64,000 nt of DNA from Saturnia japonica. Lineage: Eukaryota; Arthropoda; Insecta; Lepidoptera; Saturniidae. The stretch spans positions 8,122,001-8,186,000 of the forward strand of contig CM065322.1 in NCBI GenBank assembly GCA_033032175.1. The letters are read 5' to 3'. This document shows positions 51,601 through 63,941 of the stretch, piece by piece. The first letter of the stretch is position 1, and every line of letters starts with the position of its first letter. The notes beneath the pieces were generated by a model. It made no database searches and had not been told where the DNA came from. It saw nothing but the letters and a program-made list of their open reading frames with translations. The translations under genes and the position numbers were made by a program.

Positions 51601-54600
51601 TTATCGCGAGATATCCTCTCAATCACTCAGGTTAATTTGAAAGAAAACTGCCATTTGAACGGGTACAAATTCATGTATTCCGTTTCATTTTTATTTCAAT
51701 CACGAAGGGACCACGCCCCGGGAAAAAAAGAACTAAAACGTCTTACACTTGAAATCTAGCTGGCACATTGGCTTAGGTTACATTAGCGTATCCTCATAGG
51801 AATTATAAACGCGGTTAATACACTTTTTATTGTAATTTTTAATTAAGAATTGCGCAGGCACGCCCCGGCAAAAGGGGCGGCCATAATTTTTTACTTTGAC
51901 GGCACATTATACTAGGCGCAAGCGCACAAGTGAAGACTGCTGGTGGGAACGACGGAGTAGACCGAATAGTTATTTTATTTTTTTAGTTCTGACGACACTG
52001 TTAGCCTTAGGGGCTCTAAATCCGCGGCGGCTTTTACAGCTTCACCGGACTTGGGGGCGAGCGCAGAGGGCACTCAGCCGCGAAAGTTATTAGGACGACT
52101 CGCACGAGAGTGCCAAAGTGGCCGGACCTCGGCTCGGGCAGTCGTCGCGTACACAAGTAAGTCGCGATCTAATCGAATCCCTACACCTACGATTCGAGCT
52201 AACTAAAATATACTCATAGGCACGTTCCCTTCCTCCTGGGAGGAAGGAAGGAAACATGCGTATGTGCATTTAGTAAACGGAAATGTTTTCTACACTAATT
52301 AGCGTAAAAAAAAGAAAAAAAAGGTCCCTCACAGAACCTATGTACCTATGAGGTGTGCACGTGTGTGTGTTCATACGAGACCGAATAGTTTTTTTTTTTT
52401 TTTTTTTTTTTTAGAACTGACTACACTGTTAGCCTTAGGGGCCCTAAAGCCGCTGCGGCTTTTACAGCTTCACCGGACTTGGACCGAATAGTGAGGCGAC
52501 ACCCCTTTTATACCCCGACTGCCTCAGTAGAGATGGGACGCGCGTCTAATTTGCGCCATAAAAAAAAGGGTTGTCAGATTATCGACACCTTCCCCCTATT
52601 CAGTCCACATATTGTGTCATGGGTGAAAGTTACACATGACAGGTTGCTCGACTCTTGACTGTTGTTGTCTGAATCCGAACTGATGGTCAGGTGTTGTGTT
52701 GTTTTCTGTTAATATTGGAAGGATTCTTCTAAGTAGGACCTTTTCAAAAAGTTTCGATATAGTGGGCAGTAGACTAATTAGCCTGTAGGAGGTCACTACG
52801 TTTGCTGGCTTACCCATTTTATGTATCATGGTTATTTGGGAGATTTTCCATAGATATGGGTAGTGTTGAGTCCTCAATATACCATTAAATAGGGTGATAA
52901 GAAGAACGATAGCTTTCTTAGGCAACTCCCTCAGTATTTCTTTTGTGATTAAATCCAAGCCGGGAGCTTTTTATCTTTTAGGTCTCTAATAAGTCTCCAG
53001 ATCTCTCGCACAGTTGTTGGCTTTGGTGGTGGAGAAAGCTGGTATACTTGCTCTAGTGTTGATTGTATTGTGTCTTCAAACCCATTGGGGTTTTTTGGTA
53101 CATTTGAAGTGAAATCTTTTCTACCAGATGTTGGGCAAATGTGTTAGACTTTTCATGTGCCGTTCTAGCCCAGCTGTTTTCACTCTTTCTTATAGGAAGT
53201 TTTGCTTCTTGAGGTCTGTTGTAGACTTTAGTGAATTTCCAAAGCGAGTAGCCTGTGGATGCAGTAGCTGTGAGAGATTACAATTTGGTCTCTAGGGTAG
53301 TTTCACGCCATTTTTGTAGAGATTCCCTTAGTTCCGAGGCAGCCTTTTCAAGTCTAATTTTGTCCTCCTTTAGTATTAATTTATTTAATTTAATATATTA
53401 ATAACAGATATTATAGATAAATTTTAGCTTCCTGCACTCCTTCTCCATATAAACTTTAACCATGCCAAATCTCAGTCTTCCATGCACGCAATACGCTTAA
53501 AAGGGGTAGAAAGCTTATGCTTCATGTATTAATATATAGGTATATTGCTTTACATAACATTGAATATAATGTGACAGAAATAATGAAGTTAATAGAAAGT
53601 TAATTATTTGGTATTTCTAGTGGTAGTGTTATGGAGTAATAATATGTTCAATAAAAATGCATTTACCTAAATGAGCTGTAGATTCATTTTAAAATTGAAC
53701 AAGATGTAAAAAATTTCAACATAATATATGTAAAATAGCTAATAGAATTATCTTATGTACTTGTACCTCTTGACACGCACACGTTGACACTGTATATATA
53801 TGTACAACCTTTATGCACACATAGGGTTCCGTGCACAAATGAGTTGAACAGTCTATAAGTGCTTTCTTATAAACTTAACACATTTTTTAATTGATTTTTG
53901 AAGGTTTTCTGAATGTTACTGTTTAAGATAATATTTAGTTTGTATTATTTTTTGCAATAATATTTTTATCAGAATTATTTTAATTTTAAACAATAATTTA
54001 AAGAACAATTATTCAGGATTATATTACAAAGAAGAAAATTACAAAAATAAAGATTTGAAGTCAGAAAAAAAAGATAGTCAGAGGGTGTCAAATTTCTCAA
54101 TTTTTTTTTCATTGCATATAATTTCTAAAATACGTGAATAAGATTACTTTTTAATATTTCTCTAATTACTTTTACAATGTGGGCTAACACTCATTTCCGG
54201 CTCATCGTTACATTCGGGGATACCCTGTATAAACATGGAGCTCATCAACATCATTCAGGGGATGACAGATCCTCATAATGTTACCATAAACTCGTAGTGC
54301 ACACGGTATCAGTTGTAACAGTATTTGTTCAGTTAAATCATTAGCTATAAGTATAACAGAGAGCAAAATACTAATAAAAATTTTCTGTACTCACAAATAA
54401 CGATTTTTTTATCATGTACATGGAAACATAGCTTTCATATTTTATTGAAACATCTACTCATCATTATTATGTAGTTAGCTGGCCCCAGAGACATTGTTTT
54501 GTGCTTTCTGAAAGACACAATCGCCGCACCATCTTCCTAATTTTTATTACTGAAAACTCTTCCAGAACCATAACAAACACAATAAGATAGTAATTACGCA

Positions 54601-57600
54601 TATCCATCACTTATACTGACCTTGAACCCCCTTATCTCAAGGAGTTTTGGAAAACCTACTCACCACAGGAATCAACACAAGGTTATTTGACTGCAATCTT
54701 TTGTATGGTGGAGGCATTCCACCAGGACTGCCCCAAGTAAAGAGAAATCTCCAAATAAATTTATTTGTGCCCTACCTCTGTTTGTCACATTTTTTCGTCC
54801 TGGCCTTTATCCCTTTTAAAATGTTCATAAGCTTAGATTTGGTTCTTTCAGGTACTTGTTCAGTTTACAACTAACTACATGCCTTGGCTGGAATTATACG
54901 ATTCAGAGTTTCTTCTTCTAGCAATAGGATCTGAACTTTGCTGCTTTTCAATAAATAAAAGAGGCCTAACTAAATGTTATAATCCTGTGTGGACAATAGA
55001 AGTGCCTACAGTGAAAAGAAATGATGTAAGAACAAATGATATATCAAGATTTGTCATTAAAAATGATGTATTGGTGTGTGGAAATAGGTATGCAAGAATT
55101 CTAATGTTAAATTTTTTTTCTTCGTCTCTTTTGAATCCTTTTTGTATTGTCTTTAATAATGTGAAACATAGGCCAACAGCAATGACAGAAAGTCAAGCAC
55201 ATTCCTTTTTTATTTGGTACCCAGAATTGATTTAACAACTTATATTTGTTTTATTTCTCAGAGATGGCAGCACAGCAGTTTACACAATAAATAACATTAA
55301 ACAAAAACCAAAACTAATTTGTCATATTCGAGATTCTCTTAAAAATGGCGATGTAGAAGTATCTACTGTTGAAATAACGTCAAGCAATAATGATCGCTAT
55401 GTAATAACAGGATGCAATTACTATCCTCACATGGTATTCTGGGACTTCACTAAATCCAACATTGTAAACAGTAAGCTAATCTATTAGTACTAGACTTATA
55501 CTGCTGCTAATTACTAAAAAGACCAAAAAGAAATATTGGTATTTTTCAAACTATAGTATCAATACAATATTTTAGCAAAAGCTAAGTTTATTTAATCATT
55601 TTAAATTTATATCCGATAATATTCAGTGAATAATGGTGCCTTTTAATATAATGTGATAGAAATTTTGATAGCGCAAAAAAACTCCAGTCAACGACATCTA
55701 TCGTAAAATTATAGAATACGACAATATTAACAATAAAGGAAAAGAACTTAAACGATTTTGAGGAATTTTTTGTTGCATTTTTGAAGTCGAAGGTCCAATG
55801 CATTTTAAATTAAAATGGGACCACCCTTGAGGTGTCCCCTTTCCAACAAAAAAGAACCATCCGAATCGGTTCATAAATAAAGAATTTATGGATGAAAATC
55901 CATAAATTAATAATATATAGATTCGCATTGAGAACCTCCTCCTTTTTGTGAATTAGTTTAAAAATGGAAAAGCCAAGCCAGATTATTTCTATGGAAAATT
56001 AGATGAAGATAAACAATTTGGATTAATTTCGTATCATTTCACTGTGTATTTAAAATATATTACAGTATTACATACATTCCTTTTTTATATGTACATAACT
56101 TCATTATAGACTATACAAATGTCCATACAAGGAAACATGAATGCTAAAGGCTCGCGCACATTAAGGCGAGCCGCACCGCACCGCATTGCATAACAAAAAT
56201 CCTCCTGCATCACTTTCGTATATTTTATATGAACCATCGCACAATATAGGCGGGCCGTGGCAGGCCGCATCGCAACGCATTGGAGGATCGCTCGCCAGGC
56301 GTATTTTAAGAAAAAGAAAATGAAAAATTTTAAGAGTGTAAAATTCAACAAACCTCAATATTTTTGCAAATTTCGTGACATCATAATATACTATATTTGC
56401 CTTATCTTCTTTATTTTAAAGCAATGATGGCTCAGTGGTAGTTTGTATTATTATATTATTAGTATTATTATTTGTATTATTTGAGTGATCGACGCGAATT
56501 GAAATCTCTACAATAAGCCTGAGTTTTGGCTGCAGGGAAATTTCGTGATGAAACCATACATACCATTTTCATATATATAAAATTTACAAGTCAATATTAT
56601 TTGGTATATAAGGTAAAAATAAAGCTTGAAATTGCTAAATTGGTAATTTATTAATGATAATTGGTGTTAATTTAAGTTTATAGTGCAAATTTATAGGTAA
56701 ATTACAACTTTTAATAAAGAAAAATAGGTATATTTAAATTTTAAAACGAATTCTGAATCGTATTTTTGAAAACGAAGCGGTAGGGTAAATCAGGGGTAAC
56801 TTTATTAATCGATACCTGTAGCATTCAGGTCGAAAATAAACCTACAGATTGATGATTTCACCTCAATATAATGTCATCAAAGTATGAAATTTTCATCAAC
56901 AAATATTTGTTGAACGGGGACGCCCGGGGTCAAGGTGAAAGGTCCTAAGGGTTCGTTACCACCCCAGTAACGTTATGTATAAGTTTCAGCTTTACAACTC
57001 AAAACACAAAAAAGTTATGACGAAAAGAAAATCCATTTTCATACATTTGAAATTTAGAAGTCCATATTATGTGGTGTAGAAGGTGAAAATAAAGCTTTAA
57101 ATTGCAAAATTATACAATGATATGACTGTTTTGACAAAACTGTATACTTAAAACTAAAAAAATAACATATTTAATTTTTCTAAAATCCTATGAAAGGGAG
57201 GCTTCCGATTTCAGCCCACTGTGCGCCGCGCCGTAATGTCCGCGAGCCTTAAATGTACGTACAAATTATAAACTACGATCATATCAAATTTCATCAAACT
57301 CGGTTCAGTAGTTTCTGCTTGATTGACGTACAAACTATTTTCAAACATATTTGAAAATTATATCCGTCCATGATTTTAGAGTAACCATAAACCCATAGTG
57401 GTATAGTTTCTCAAATATCTTTAGTGTACAGTTTCAGCTCTTTTATTTTATGTATAGATATTGATGAATTATATCATGCTATAATGATTCTCTACTAGGT
57501 GTCATGGACATCCCTATACATGATGGTGAGGGAGTGAGGTGTCTGGCTTTGGACAGAGATAAAAACAAACTTGCCATTGGCCTTGATGGAAACAGTAAGC

Positions 57601-60600
57601 CTATTTTGCTTGATGTCAATGTGTAGGTTTTTTTAGATTTTCAATTATTAGGTAACATCATATTATAATATGTATTATCATGGAGTTATTCAAATAGTCA
57701 TACAAACTGTTCACATTTTCTTCATTATTTTTTCTTGTTGCGCCAATGGGTGGCAAACTGTCTAATTAATAACTAATAATTCATTGAAGTCGTATGTTTA
57801 TCTATAAATACATACTACTCAAGTGTTGTTGTTGCCTTGCTAATTTACCTATAAATATTGGTACATTTAAAAATTCGAACAATTATGTCAATTTGTAGAA
57901 AAAATAACAGAATAATATTTATCATGATATGATGTATATGTTTGAAAATAATAGTTTTATTCTATAATGTCTTAAAATTATCTGTGTATCTATAAGAAGT
58001 GTCTGTTTGCAATCTCAAAATAACAGCTTTTTACTAAATGCATATACGATACCTATAACATACTCTTGCTGACTTTTTTGTATCGTATTTTTAATGTATA
58101 ATGTACATTAATTTACTGTATATCTTATGGTTTACTCAGCGTAAGCCATTTAAGCACCCGAATTGATTCACCATGACCAGTTTTTTTTATTTGTGCGGAA
58201 CCCTAATTCTTTTTCTAAAAAAAAGTAGCCTGAGTTACTCCCTATAAAATCAGATATCTACCATTGAAAGTCTCGTCAAAATCGCTCCAACCGTTTCGGA
58301 AATTCATCATTTCAACCGCAGGACGTCCACTGCTGAACATAGGCCTCCCCCATAGATCTCCAGAGCGACCAATCTTGTGCGGCCTGCACCCAACGGCTCC
58401 CAGCGACCTTTATTATGTCGTCTTTCCATCTAGTGGAGGGCCGTCCTACGCTGCGCTTTCCGGTGCGTGGTCTCCACTCGAGAACCTTTCTGCCCCAACG
58501 GCCGTCAGTTCTCCGAACTATGTGCCCAGCCCACTGCCACTTCAACTTGCTAATCCTTTTGGCTATGTCGGTTACCTTAGTTTGTCTACGGATCTCCTCA
58601 TTTCTGATTCGATCTCGTAGAGAAACACCAAGCATAGCCCTCTCCATAGCTCGCTGAGCGACCTTGAGCTTTCTTATGAGGCCCACAGTGAGCGACCACG
58701 TCTCTGTGCCGTATGTCATCACTGGCAACACACACTGGTCAAAGACTTTCGTCTTGAGGCACTGATCTATTTTGGATGAGAAGACGTCGCACAGTTTCCC
58801 GAACGCTGCTCAGCCGAGTTGGATTCGTTGACTGACCTCTTTTTCAAAGTTGGACCTACCTAACTGGACTGTTTGTCCCAGGTAGACATATTCTTCAACA
58901 ACTTATTTATTTATTATTTAACTTCTAGACAAGAGTTCCCAACTGATACTGGGGTGGGCACCACATGGACATTCGACATGATTTTCGTCTTGTCCATGTT
59001 CATTTTAAGGTCCACCTGTTGAGAAACTTTGTCGAGGCCATCGAGCATTGTGCCAAGATCTTCCAGCGATTCTGCCATGACTACGATGTCGTCAGCAAAT
59101 CGAAGGTGAGTGATGTACTCGCCATTGACATTGATGCCGAGTCCTTGCCATTCCAGGAGCTTGAAGGCGTCCTCTAGAGTGGCGGTAAACAGTTTCGGAG
59201 ATATTACGTCTCCCTGTCTAACGCCTCTTCTCAAAGGAATTGCCTTCGTGCACTGCTCCTGTACTCGGACCGACATGGTGGCGTTGTTGTACAAGCACTT
59301 CAACACTTTGATATATCGATAGTCAATACGGCACCGCTGGAGAGACAGCAACACTGCCCCGGTTTCGACCGAATCAAAGGCTTTTTCGTAGTCTACGAAC
59401 GCTAAGCATAAAGGCAGATTATACTTCTCAGTCTTCTGTATAATCTGCCGCAGCGTATAGATATGGTCTACGGTGCTAAAGCCTTTTCGGAAACCGGCAT
59501 GTTCGGGGGGCTGGAAGTCATCAAACTTGTGCTCGAAATGATTCGTGATGACCCTCGAAAACAGCTTATAAACATGGCTCAGCAACGAGATGGGCCGATA
59601 GTTCTTCAATAAGGTTTTATCACCTTTCTTGAAGAACAGGACCACCACGCTGCCGCCCCACGTTTCCGGCGTTTTACCCTCGAGTATAACGGAATTAAAG
59701 AGCTTCTGCAGGACCTTAAGTACCGGTGTTCTACCCGCTTTAAGAAGCTCTGATGTAATTCCGTCATCACCCGGCGCCTTGTTGTTCTTAAGCTGCTTAA
59801 GGGCCATCCTAATCTCGTACAGGCTGATGTCGGGGATATATTCGGAGATTACCCGGAACAAACAGACAGACAGACAAAAAATTTATAAATGGGTGTTTTG
59901 TTATAGGTCTCGTATATACTTTCATATGCATTTAGTAAAAAGCTGTTATTTTGACATTACAAACAGACACTTCAATTTTATTAATTGTATAGACTAAATA
60001 AAAATATCGTTGTTTACCCTCATACTGCCAATGTCAAACACAATTCAATAAAACTATATGCAATAATTATAGAGATAAATTCTTTGATAAAAACCACAAT
60101 AACGTTCACATTTAAAAATGTAATAAATTACGGTCAAATTTCGCACATTAGTACTAACTATACCGTGAAGTTAATTTCCATATGTAGGTATCTACTAATT
60201 TTTGTAGAGGAAAACCCTTGACAAATGCTATTAAGACGAAACATTGGAATGAAGCTATAAGAGACATTAGATGGCACAATGAAAACACCGTAACTTATGT
60301 TACACATTCAGGATTATTGAATATCTTTGATGTCAGAACAAATTTAGTGGTAAAAATATTTTTTATTTATTTGTCACATTAAATACAAGAACACATTATA
60401 ATATCAGTTGATTTAACATAAGCGATCCTGATTGAATTAAAATGTATTCTTTACTATACCATTTCCATTTCTTTATTTTCTTGATGACAAGCTCCTGTGA
60501 AAACTTGAACGAGCGTCTTTTTTACATTATGTACGCATTATTTTATAAAAATATGACGTTTACACACGTACAAGGTTATACCAGAGTCGGAGAAACTGAT

Positions 60601-63600
60601 AGGGATGGAGCTATATCGATAAACGTAACACGATAACAGACCCGATATTTTTTTTACAAAATGTAAGAAACTAAACTACTGCCGGATATTTTTGTACAAA
60701 TTTATTAACTAATATATTTTATTACAAGATGTTATACGTATTAATTCTTGACTGATAATGCCAATTGGCTTCTTCAAAATTTTCGAAGCTGTTGTAAAAT
60801 AAGAAGGTATAGGTAGGAACTCGACAATGAAACGAAATAATTATAACGACAGGTAATCTTTATTTATTTATTTTAATCAAAATCTGATGAATCGTCACTA
60901 CTTATTTCATATCGATATTCTTTGAGATCGTTATCATTACTTATTTGGTCACAACACTACTACTATCAAATTAGAACTGTCATCGAGAAAATAAAGAAAA
61001 GGAAATAGTATAAAAGGTTCTATAAATACTTATAGAAATATGCTTCTTATCAACATTATGCACTGATAAAATACTATTACGACCAAATCGAATGTCTCAA
61101 TTATGTAAATCATTCATTATCACCCACCTCTAATTTACACTATCAATTAATCGATATTCGATAGTCTATTTTAAATTATCAATAGTTCAAATTTACTACA
61201 TGTGGAAAGGAAGGTGTAATGTGTGTAACTGTTACAAATTCTAAGAGATCACGCTGATGATAATTTTACAACCGTAGTCGCCTACATGTTTTAATGCAGT
61301 ACTAAGAAACAATTGATTGTTAATAGTTTTTTTACGAAACAATCAGTACTATGGGATTTTCAAACAACTGACATTTAATGAACACTGTCTTTAGTAGTTA
61401 GTATAATGTTTCTATTATTTGGTTCACACTTCATAATAAATCTCATTTACATACTTGTGTTTTACCTTTTCAGGCTTATAAAACTAAAGATCCCTTTCGT
61501 TCATCATTGTATTGCGTGAAATCGGATGGAAACAATGCAATAATAGTTGGATCATCTGAATATTCCCGATGCGTTTTATTTGATAAACGTAATAATCGAG
61601 CTCATATCCAAGTAAGATATATATGTTTACTTGCCTTCTAAATATAATAAATTAGTAGCTCTGCCCGCAACTTCGTCCAAGTGGTATATTTCGTGAATGA
61701 AAAACAGCAACCTAATGAAATAAAACCCTCACTTCACCTCACCTCAATCTCACTCTACAGTGTCTGACTCGTATAAGCTTTGATAATACCCAACAAAAAC
61801 CATTTTACAATAAATGTTAACCGATATCACAGTTTAACAATCACACCGATATTATCTAAAGGACGTAAAGACTGATGGCTTTGCTCAATGTCCTGCATGT
61901 GTTTCTCAGGTCGAGCCATCTGTTATTGAGTTTTTCTATGAAATTCTCAGTAGCAGCTCAGAGTTTGACATTGTACCCGATTAATAGAAATAAGCTCGCC
62001 CTCCATTACATGGGTACATTAGTACACCACTGCATAACCCCTTCGGGAATACGGGCGTGATGTATATACGTATTAAAAAAAAAATGCATTCAAAAATGTT
62101 CAGTTTTGCAATCCTTTACTAAAAGATAAGTTTAGTATAATTTAATAAAAAATCTTAATTGCGCAAAAACACCAAAAAATGACATGTATCATAGAAATCT
62201 AGACAGAATAGGTATCCTTACTTATTTAAAAATTTTAAAATAACATTAATATTTATCTAAAAATATTTCAAAATAATAATAAAAACCCTTTTTTACATCT
62301 ATACTTAATATTATAAAGCTGAAGAGTATGTTTGTTTGATTAAAAGCGCTAATCTCAGGAACTAGGTTCGAATGGAAAAAATATTTTAGTGTTGGATATC
62401 CCATTTATCGAGGAAGGAAGGCTATATATCACGTTAGGACCAATAGGAGCGAAGTATCAACGAAAAACGTTACAAAAACGGGTAGATTTATTCCTTTTGA
62501 GAGCTTCCATTGCTTGCGCTTCGTAAATGGTTAAAGTTACGCAACAATCGTGTGTGTCGGAATTGTTCTCTTAAAAAGTTCTAAACAAAGTCCGCGATAG
62601 CATATTGTCTATTTTTTAAGGTTTATCCAATATAACCTTTTTTATGGTAATAAAATTTATCCTAAAATAATGCATTATTTGCGAAAAAATTTATAAACAT
62701 AAGTACCCTTGTCGAAATAAAGACGTAATCATTACAAGTATTTAATTTTTAACAAAGTTGCCCGTTACATTAAGTGATTTAGATGAATATCTTAGGAGAT
62801 ATCACAGTTTTAAAATAACTTCGCAGCAAAATTGTAAACAAGTACCGCGCTTGCAGTTTTATTATGCGGAATGATGTGAGAGGCTGACGGCTCCTATAAT
62901 ACAGTGCCTACGACCCACTCTCTCTAACTCTTTTATTTTACACAGACGAAGTTGCGCAGGTCAGCTAGTTATTAATATACGTGCAGGCAGAAAATATACT
63001 TTAGTTTGACAATAAATATCAAACCAATTTCATGATAATTTAAACCAAGCCGTACGGCTCCATCTATGAATATTGTTGGAAAATAAAAATACTTACGTTT
63101 CCATTTATTCATTTTACTGAAAATTACGTAAAGGTAAAATAATTTAGTAACTTTCACTTTATTTCAGTAAATATTTGAAATATTTTAGAATTACATAGGA
63201 CATCCATTCATTTTTATATGTACATAACCTAAACGCAATTTATAGACCATTAAAATGCCCATACATATAAAAATGCATCCTAAATGTACTTTCAGACTAT
63301 AAGCTACAATCATGACAAATTTCATTAAATTAGGCCCAGTAGATTTAGCGTGCTTAGTGCGTAGAAAACTATCGAAATGTGTTCTGTCCATTATTCAACC
63401 CCCCCCCCCCCCCCCCCGTTTTATTTTTTCTCAAATATCTTCAGTGTATAGATTTCGACTCTACTCTTTTATTATAATTATAAGTATTTATTTATCTTGT
63501 AAATTTTGTAGATATAAATAATGACTTATAGAGAATATCAAATAACAATGGCTTTCTGAAGTCATCCAATACTATATAGGATAAGGATAAAGAAAGAATA

Positions 63601-63906
63601 CAACAATATTTTATATTTTTGAAATGGATTCCCAGTGATTATACCAAGTCTCTTACTACTTTTTACTGTTTTGTATTCATTAATTTGTAACTTTATATTA
63701 TTTTAAAGTTTGTTAGCTAACAGAAAAATACTAACACCTATTGTTTTCAGTTATATTTTACTCATCGAAGAGCATCTCCCGTGTACTGTCTGGACTTTGA
63801 CTCCACTCGACTTTTAACAGGTGTTGCTAATGGAATATCTGCCTTAAATTTTAACGTCAATGCAGCAATCACACAGAAAAGGGATTACTGTCATGTATTT
63901 TATTAA
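48610..63906 (+). CDS. FBXW4: F-box/WD repeat-containing protein 4
   Basis: Eight exons: 48610-48794, 49140-49215, 54852-55087, 55262-55470, 57499-57594, 60210-60349, 61474-61611 and 63751-63906. They total 1236 nt and 411 aa, with all phases consistent; human FBXW4 is about 412 aa. The F-box is at residues about 4-45 (LPDDVLINVLKKLNLSDL, then TIWRSVC). WD-type repeats follow, with landmarks VFWDFTKS, NIFDVRTNLV, SSLYCVKSDGN, GSSEYSRCVLFDKR and SPVYCLDFDS. F-box/WD proteins are substrate receptors of SCF (Skp1-Cullin-F-box) ubiquitin ligases; the target of FBXW4 is not evident here. Intron 1 appears to use a GC donor (ACAG|GCATGT). Exon 6 uses the AG at 60208-60209, the only choice that keeps the frame. 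The introns hold five classes of transposon. Confidence 0.95.
50040..53395 (-). mobile_element. Jockey-clade LINE, 5' truncated and interrupted
   Basis: Reverse-strand remnants in order. The pre-RT linker is at 53390-52960 (LWKFTKVYNRPQEAKLPIRK). RT motifs at 52958-52617 are KISQITMIHKMGKPAN, SYRLISLLPTISKLFEK and HQFGFRQQ. After the insertion come VHRVCGKIRKIL and DIPQAFDHVWHKGL (51000-50870), SVPQGSVLGPVLYTLY and TYADDTAI (the YADD catalytic box, about 50700). The thumb and C-terminal parts are YLSLHLDRHLTWKHHI (about 50420) and YGIQLWGSA (about 50300). ORF1 and the endonuclease are missing. Multiple frameshifts show it is dead. Confidence 0.85.
51040..52650. mobile_element. Unclassified 1.6 kb insertion in the Jockey LINE
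   Basis: Splits the RT gene between FRQQQSRVEQ and QVDKVHRV, which are adjacent in this family. It has an AT-rich left third and a GC-rich right part. A block of about 100 bp is present twice (51955-52055 and 52383-52485: GACCGAATAGT, a T run, CACTGTTAGCCTTAGGGG, TTTTACAGCTTCACCGGACT). The host sequence on both sides is similar (AGTCGAGCAA / AGTTGACAAA in reverse), possibly an old target duplication. The type is unclear; it could be a LINE or LTR fragment. Confidence 0.5.
54610..54790 (+). repeat. Dispersed repeat, second copy of 2285-2400
   Basis: Shares CTACTCAC, ACACAAGGTTATTTGACTG and the following blocks with 2285-2400. It lies just ahead of FBXW4 exon 3. Confidence 0.5.
56060..57440 (+). 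repeat. Dispersed repeat (copy 1) split by a DNA element
   Basis: The outer parts (56070-56147 and 57250-57440) match 63190-63450: TTTATATGTACATAAC, CCATACA, AAATTTCATCAAACT-like and TCTCAAATATCTT blocks in the same order. The middle (56148-57249) is a later insertion. It lies in FBXW4 intron 4. Confidence 0.7.
56148..57249. mobile_element. 1.1 kb DNA element with GC-rich TIRs and TAA duplication
   Basis: The left end AGGCTCGCGCACATTAAGGC and the right end in reverse AGGCTCGCGGACATTACGGC match for about 28 bp with a few mismatches. TAA occurs on both sides (56145-56147 and 57250-57252), and the uninterrupted relative at 63.28 kb reads TAAATGTAC. A 3 bp TAA duplication suggests the PIF/Harbinger superfamily. 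It has no transposase. A second GC-rich segment (56250-56290) lies near the left end. Confidence 0.75.
57989..59993 (-). mobile_element. Rearranged Helitron with RTE LINE inserted
   Basis: The main part is in reverse: its 5' end is at 59993 (TCTATACAATTAATAAAATTG-like in reverse) and its body runs down through 59841 and 58304 to about 58070. A second 5' end in forward orientation (TCTATAAGAAGTGTCTG, 57989, preceded by A) is joined to it instead of a 3' end. The RTE fragment 58305-59840 is inserted in the body. It lies in FBXW4 intron 5. Confidence 0.65.
58305..59840 (-). mobile_element. RTE-type LINE, 5' truncated
   Basis: Reverse-strand fragment of the endonuclease-RT ORF: LKNNKAPGDDGI, YRPISLLSHVYKLFSRV, FVDYEKAFDSV, LRRGVRQGDVISPKLF and LRFADDIVVMAE (FADD box) at 59861-58914. 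The C-terminal part is at 58731-58312 (YGTETWSL, RWKDDIIKVAGSRWVQAAQD), with a short AT-rich stretch and frame shift between (about 58890-58920). The 3' end reads GGTTGAAATGATG. It is flanked by TTCGGAAATT and TTCGGAGATT (58295-58304 and 59841-59850), a probable target duplication with one mismatch. The open frame of 315 codons suggests a fairly young insertion. Confidence 0.9.
61655..61700 (-). repeat. Helitron 3' end fragment
   Basis: AGTAGCTCTGCCCGCAACTTCGTCC in forward orientation is the reverse of the 3' end of the Helitron at 62298-62968 (GACGAAGTTGCGCAGGTCAGCTAG). Only the terminal stretch is recognisable. Confidence 0.5.
61885..62085 (+). mobile_element. SINE, 5' truncated body and tail
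   Basis: From CAGGTCGAGCC through TTTTTCTATGAAATTCTCAG, GACATTGTACCCGATTAAT, GCTCGCCCTCCATTACATGG, CCCCTTCGGGAATACGGGCG and a poly-A end. The promoter boxes are missing. It matches the bodies at 4400-4600 and 25800-25850. Confidence 0.75.
62298..62968 (+). mobile_element. Non-autonomous Helitron, complete ends
   Basis: Starts TCTATACTTAATATTATAAA after an A and ends GACGAAGTTGCGCAGGTCAGCTAG before a T. Length 671 bp. The interior matches a lepidopteran Helitron consensus I know: TTTGTTTG, CGCTAATCTCAGGAACTA, CCATTTATCGAGGAAGG and CCAATAGGAGCG. It lies in FBXW4 intron 7 and encodes nothing. Confidence 0.85.
63190..63480 (+). repeat. Dispersed repeat (copy 2) with poly-C run
   Basis: Matches the outer parts of 56060-57440 and shows the sequence without the 1.1 kb insertion. 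It contains a run of about 19 C near 63399-63418, prone to length change or assembly error. Confidence 0.7.
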
Positions 63907-63935
63907 ATTTAATTATGTATAGAAACTTTGATGAA

Positions 63936-63941
63936 AATAAA
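63936..63941 (+). terminator. FBXW4: FBXW4 poly(A) signal
   Basis: AATAAA 30 bases after the FBXW4 stop codon at 63904-63906, the likely cleavage signal of a very short 3' UTR. Confidence 0.7.

Larger units (their letters stand above)
49216..54851 (+). other. FBXW4 intron 2
   Basis: 5.6 kb. It holds a Jockey-type LINE on - (about 50040-53395) interrupted by a 1.6 kb insertion (about 51040-52650), plus the second copy of the 2.3 kb repeat (54610-54790). The stretches 49216-50040 and 53400-54600 show nothing recognisable. Confidence 0.75.

Noticed and set aside
55740..55890. Coding fragment or gene in FBXW4 intron 4
   Set aside because: The stretch with GGGACCACC and GGTGTCCCC resembles a common lepidopteran repeat from memory, but only one copy is in this window, so I did not list it as a feature.
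58264..58620. 118-codon + strand ORF
   Set aside because: Shadow of the RTE C-terminal coding region on the other strand.
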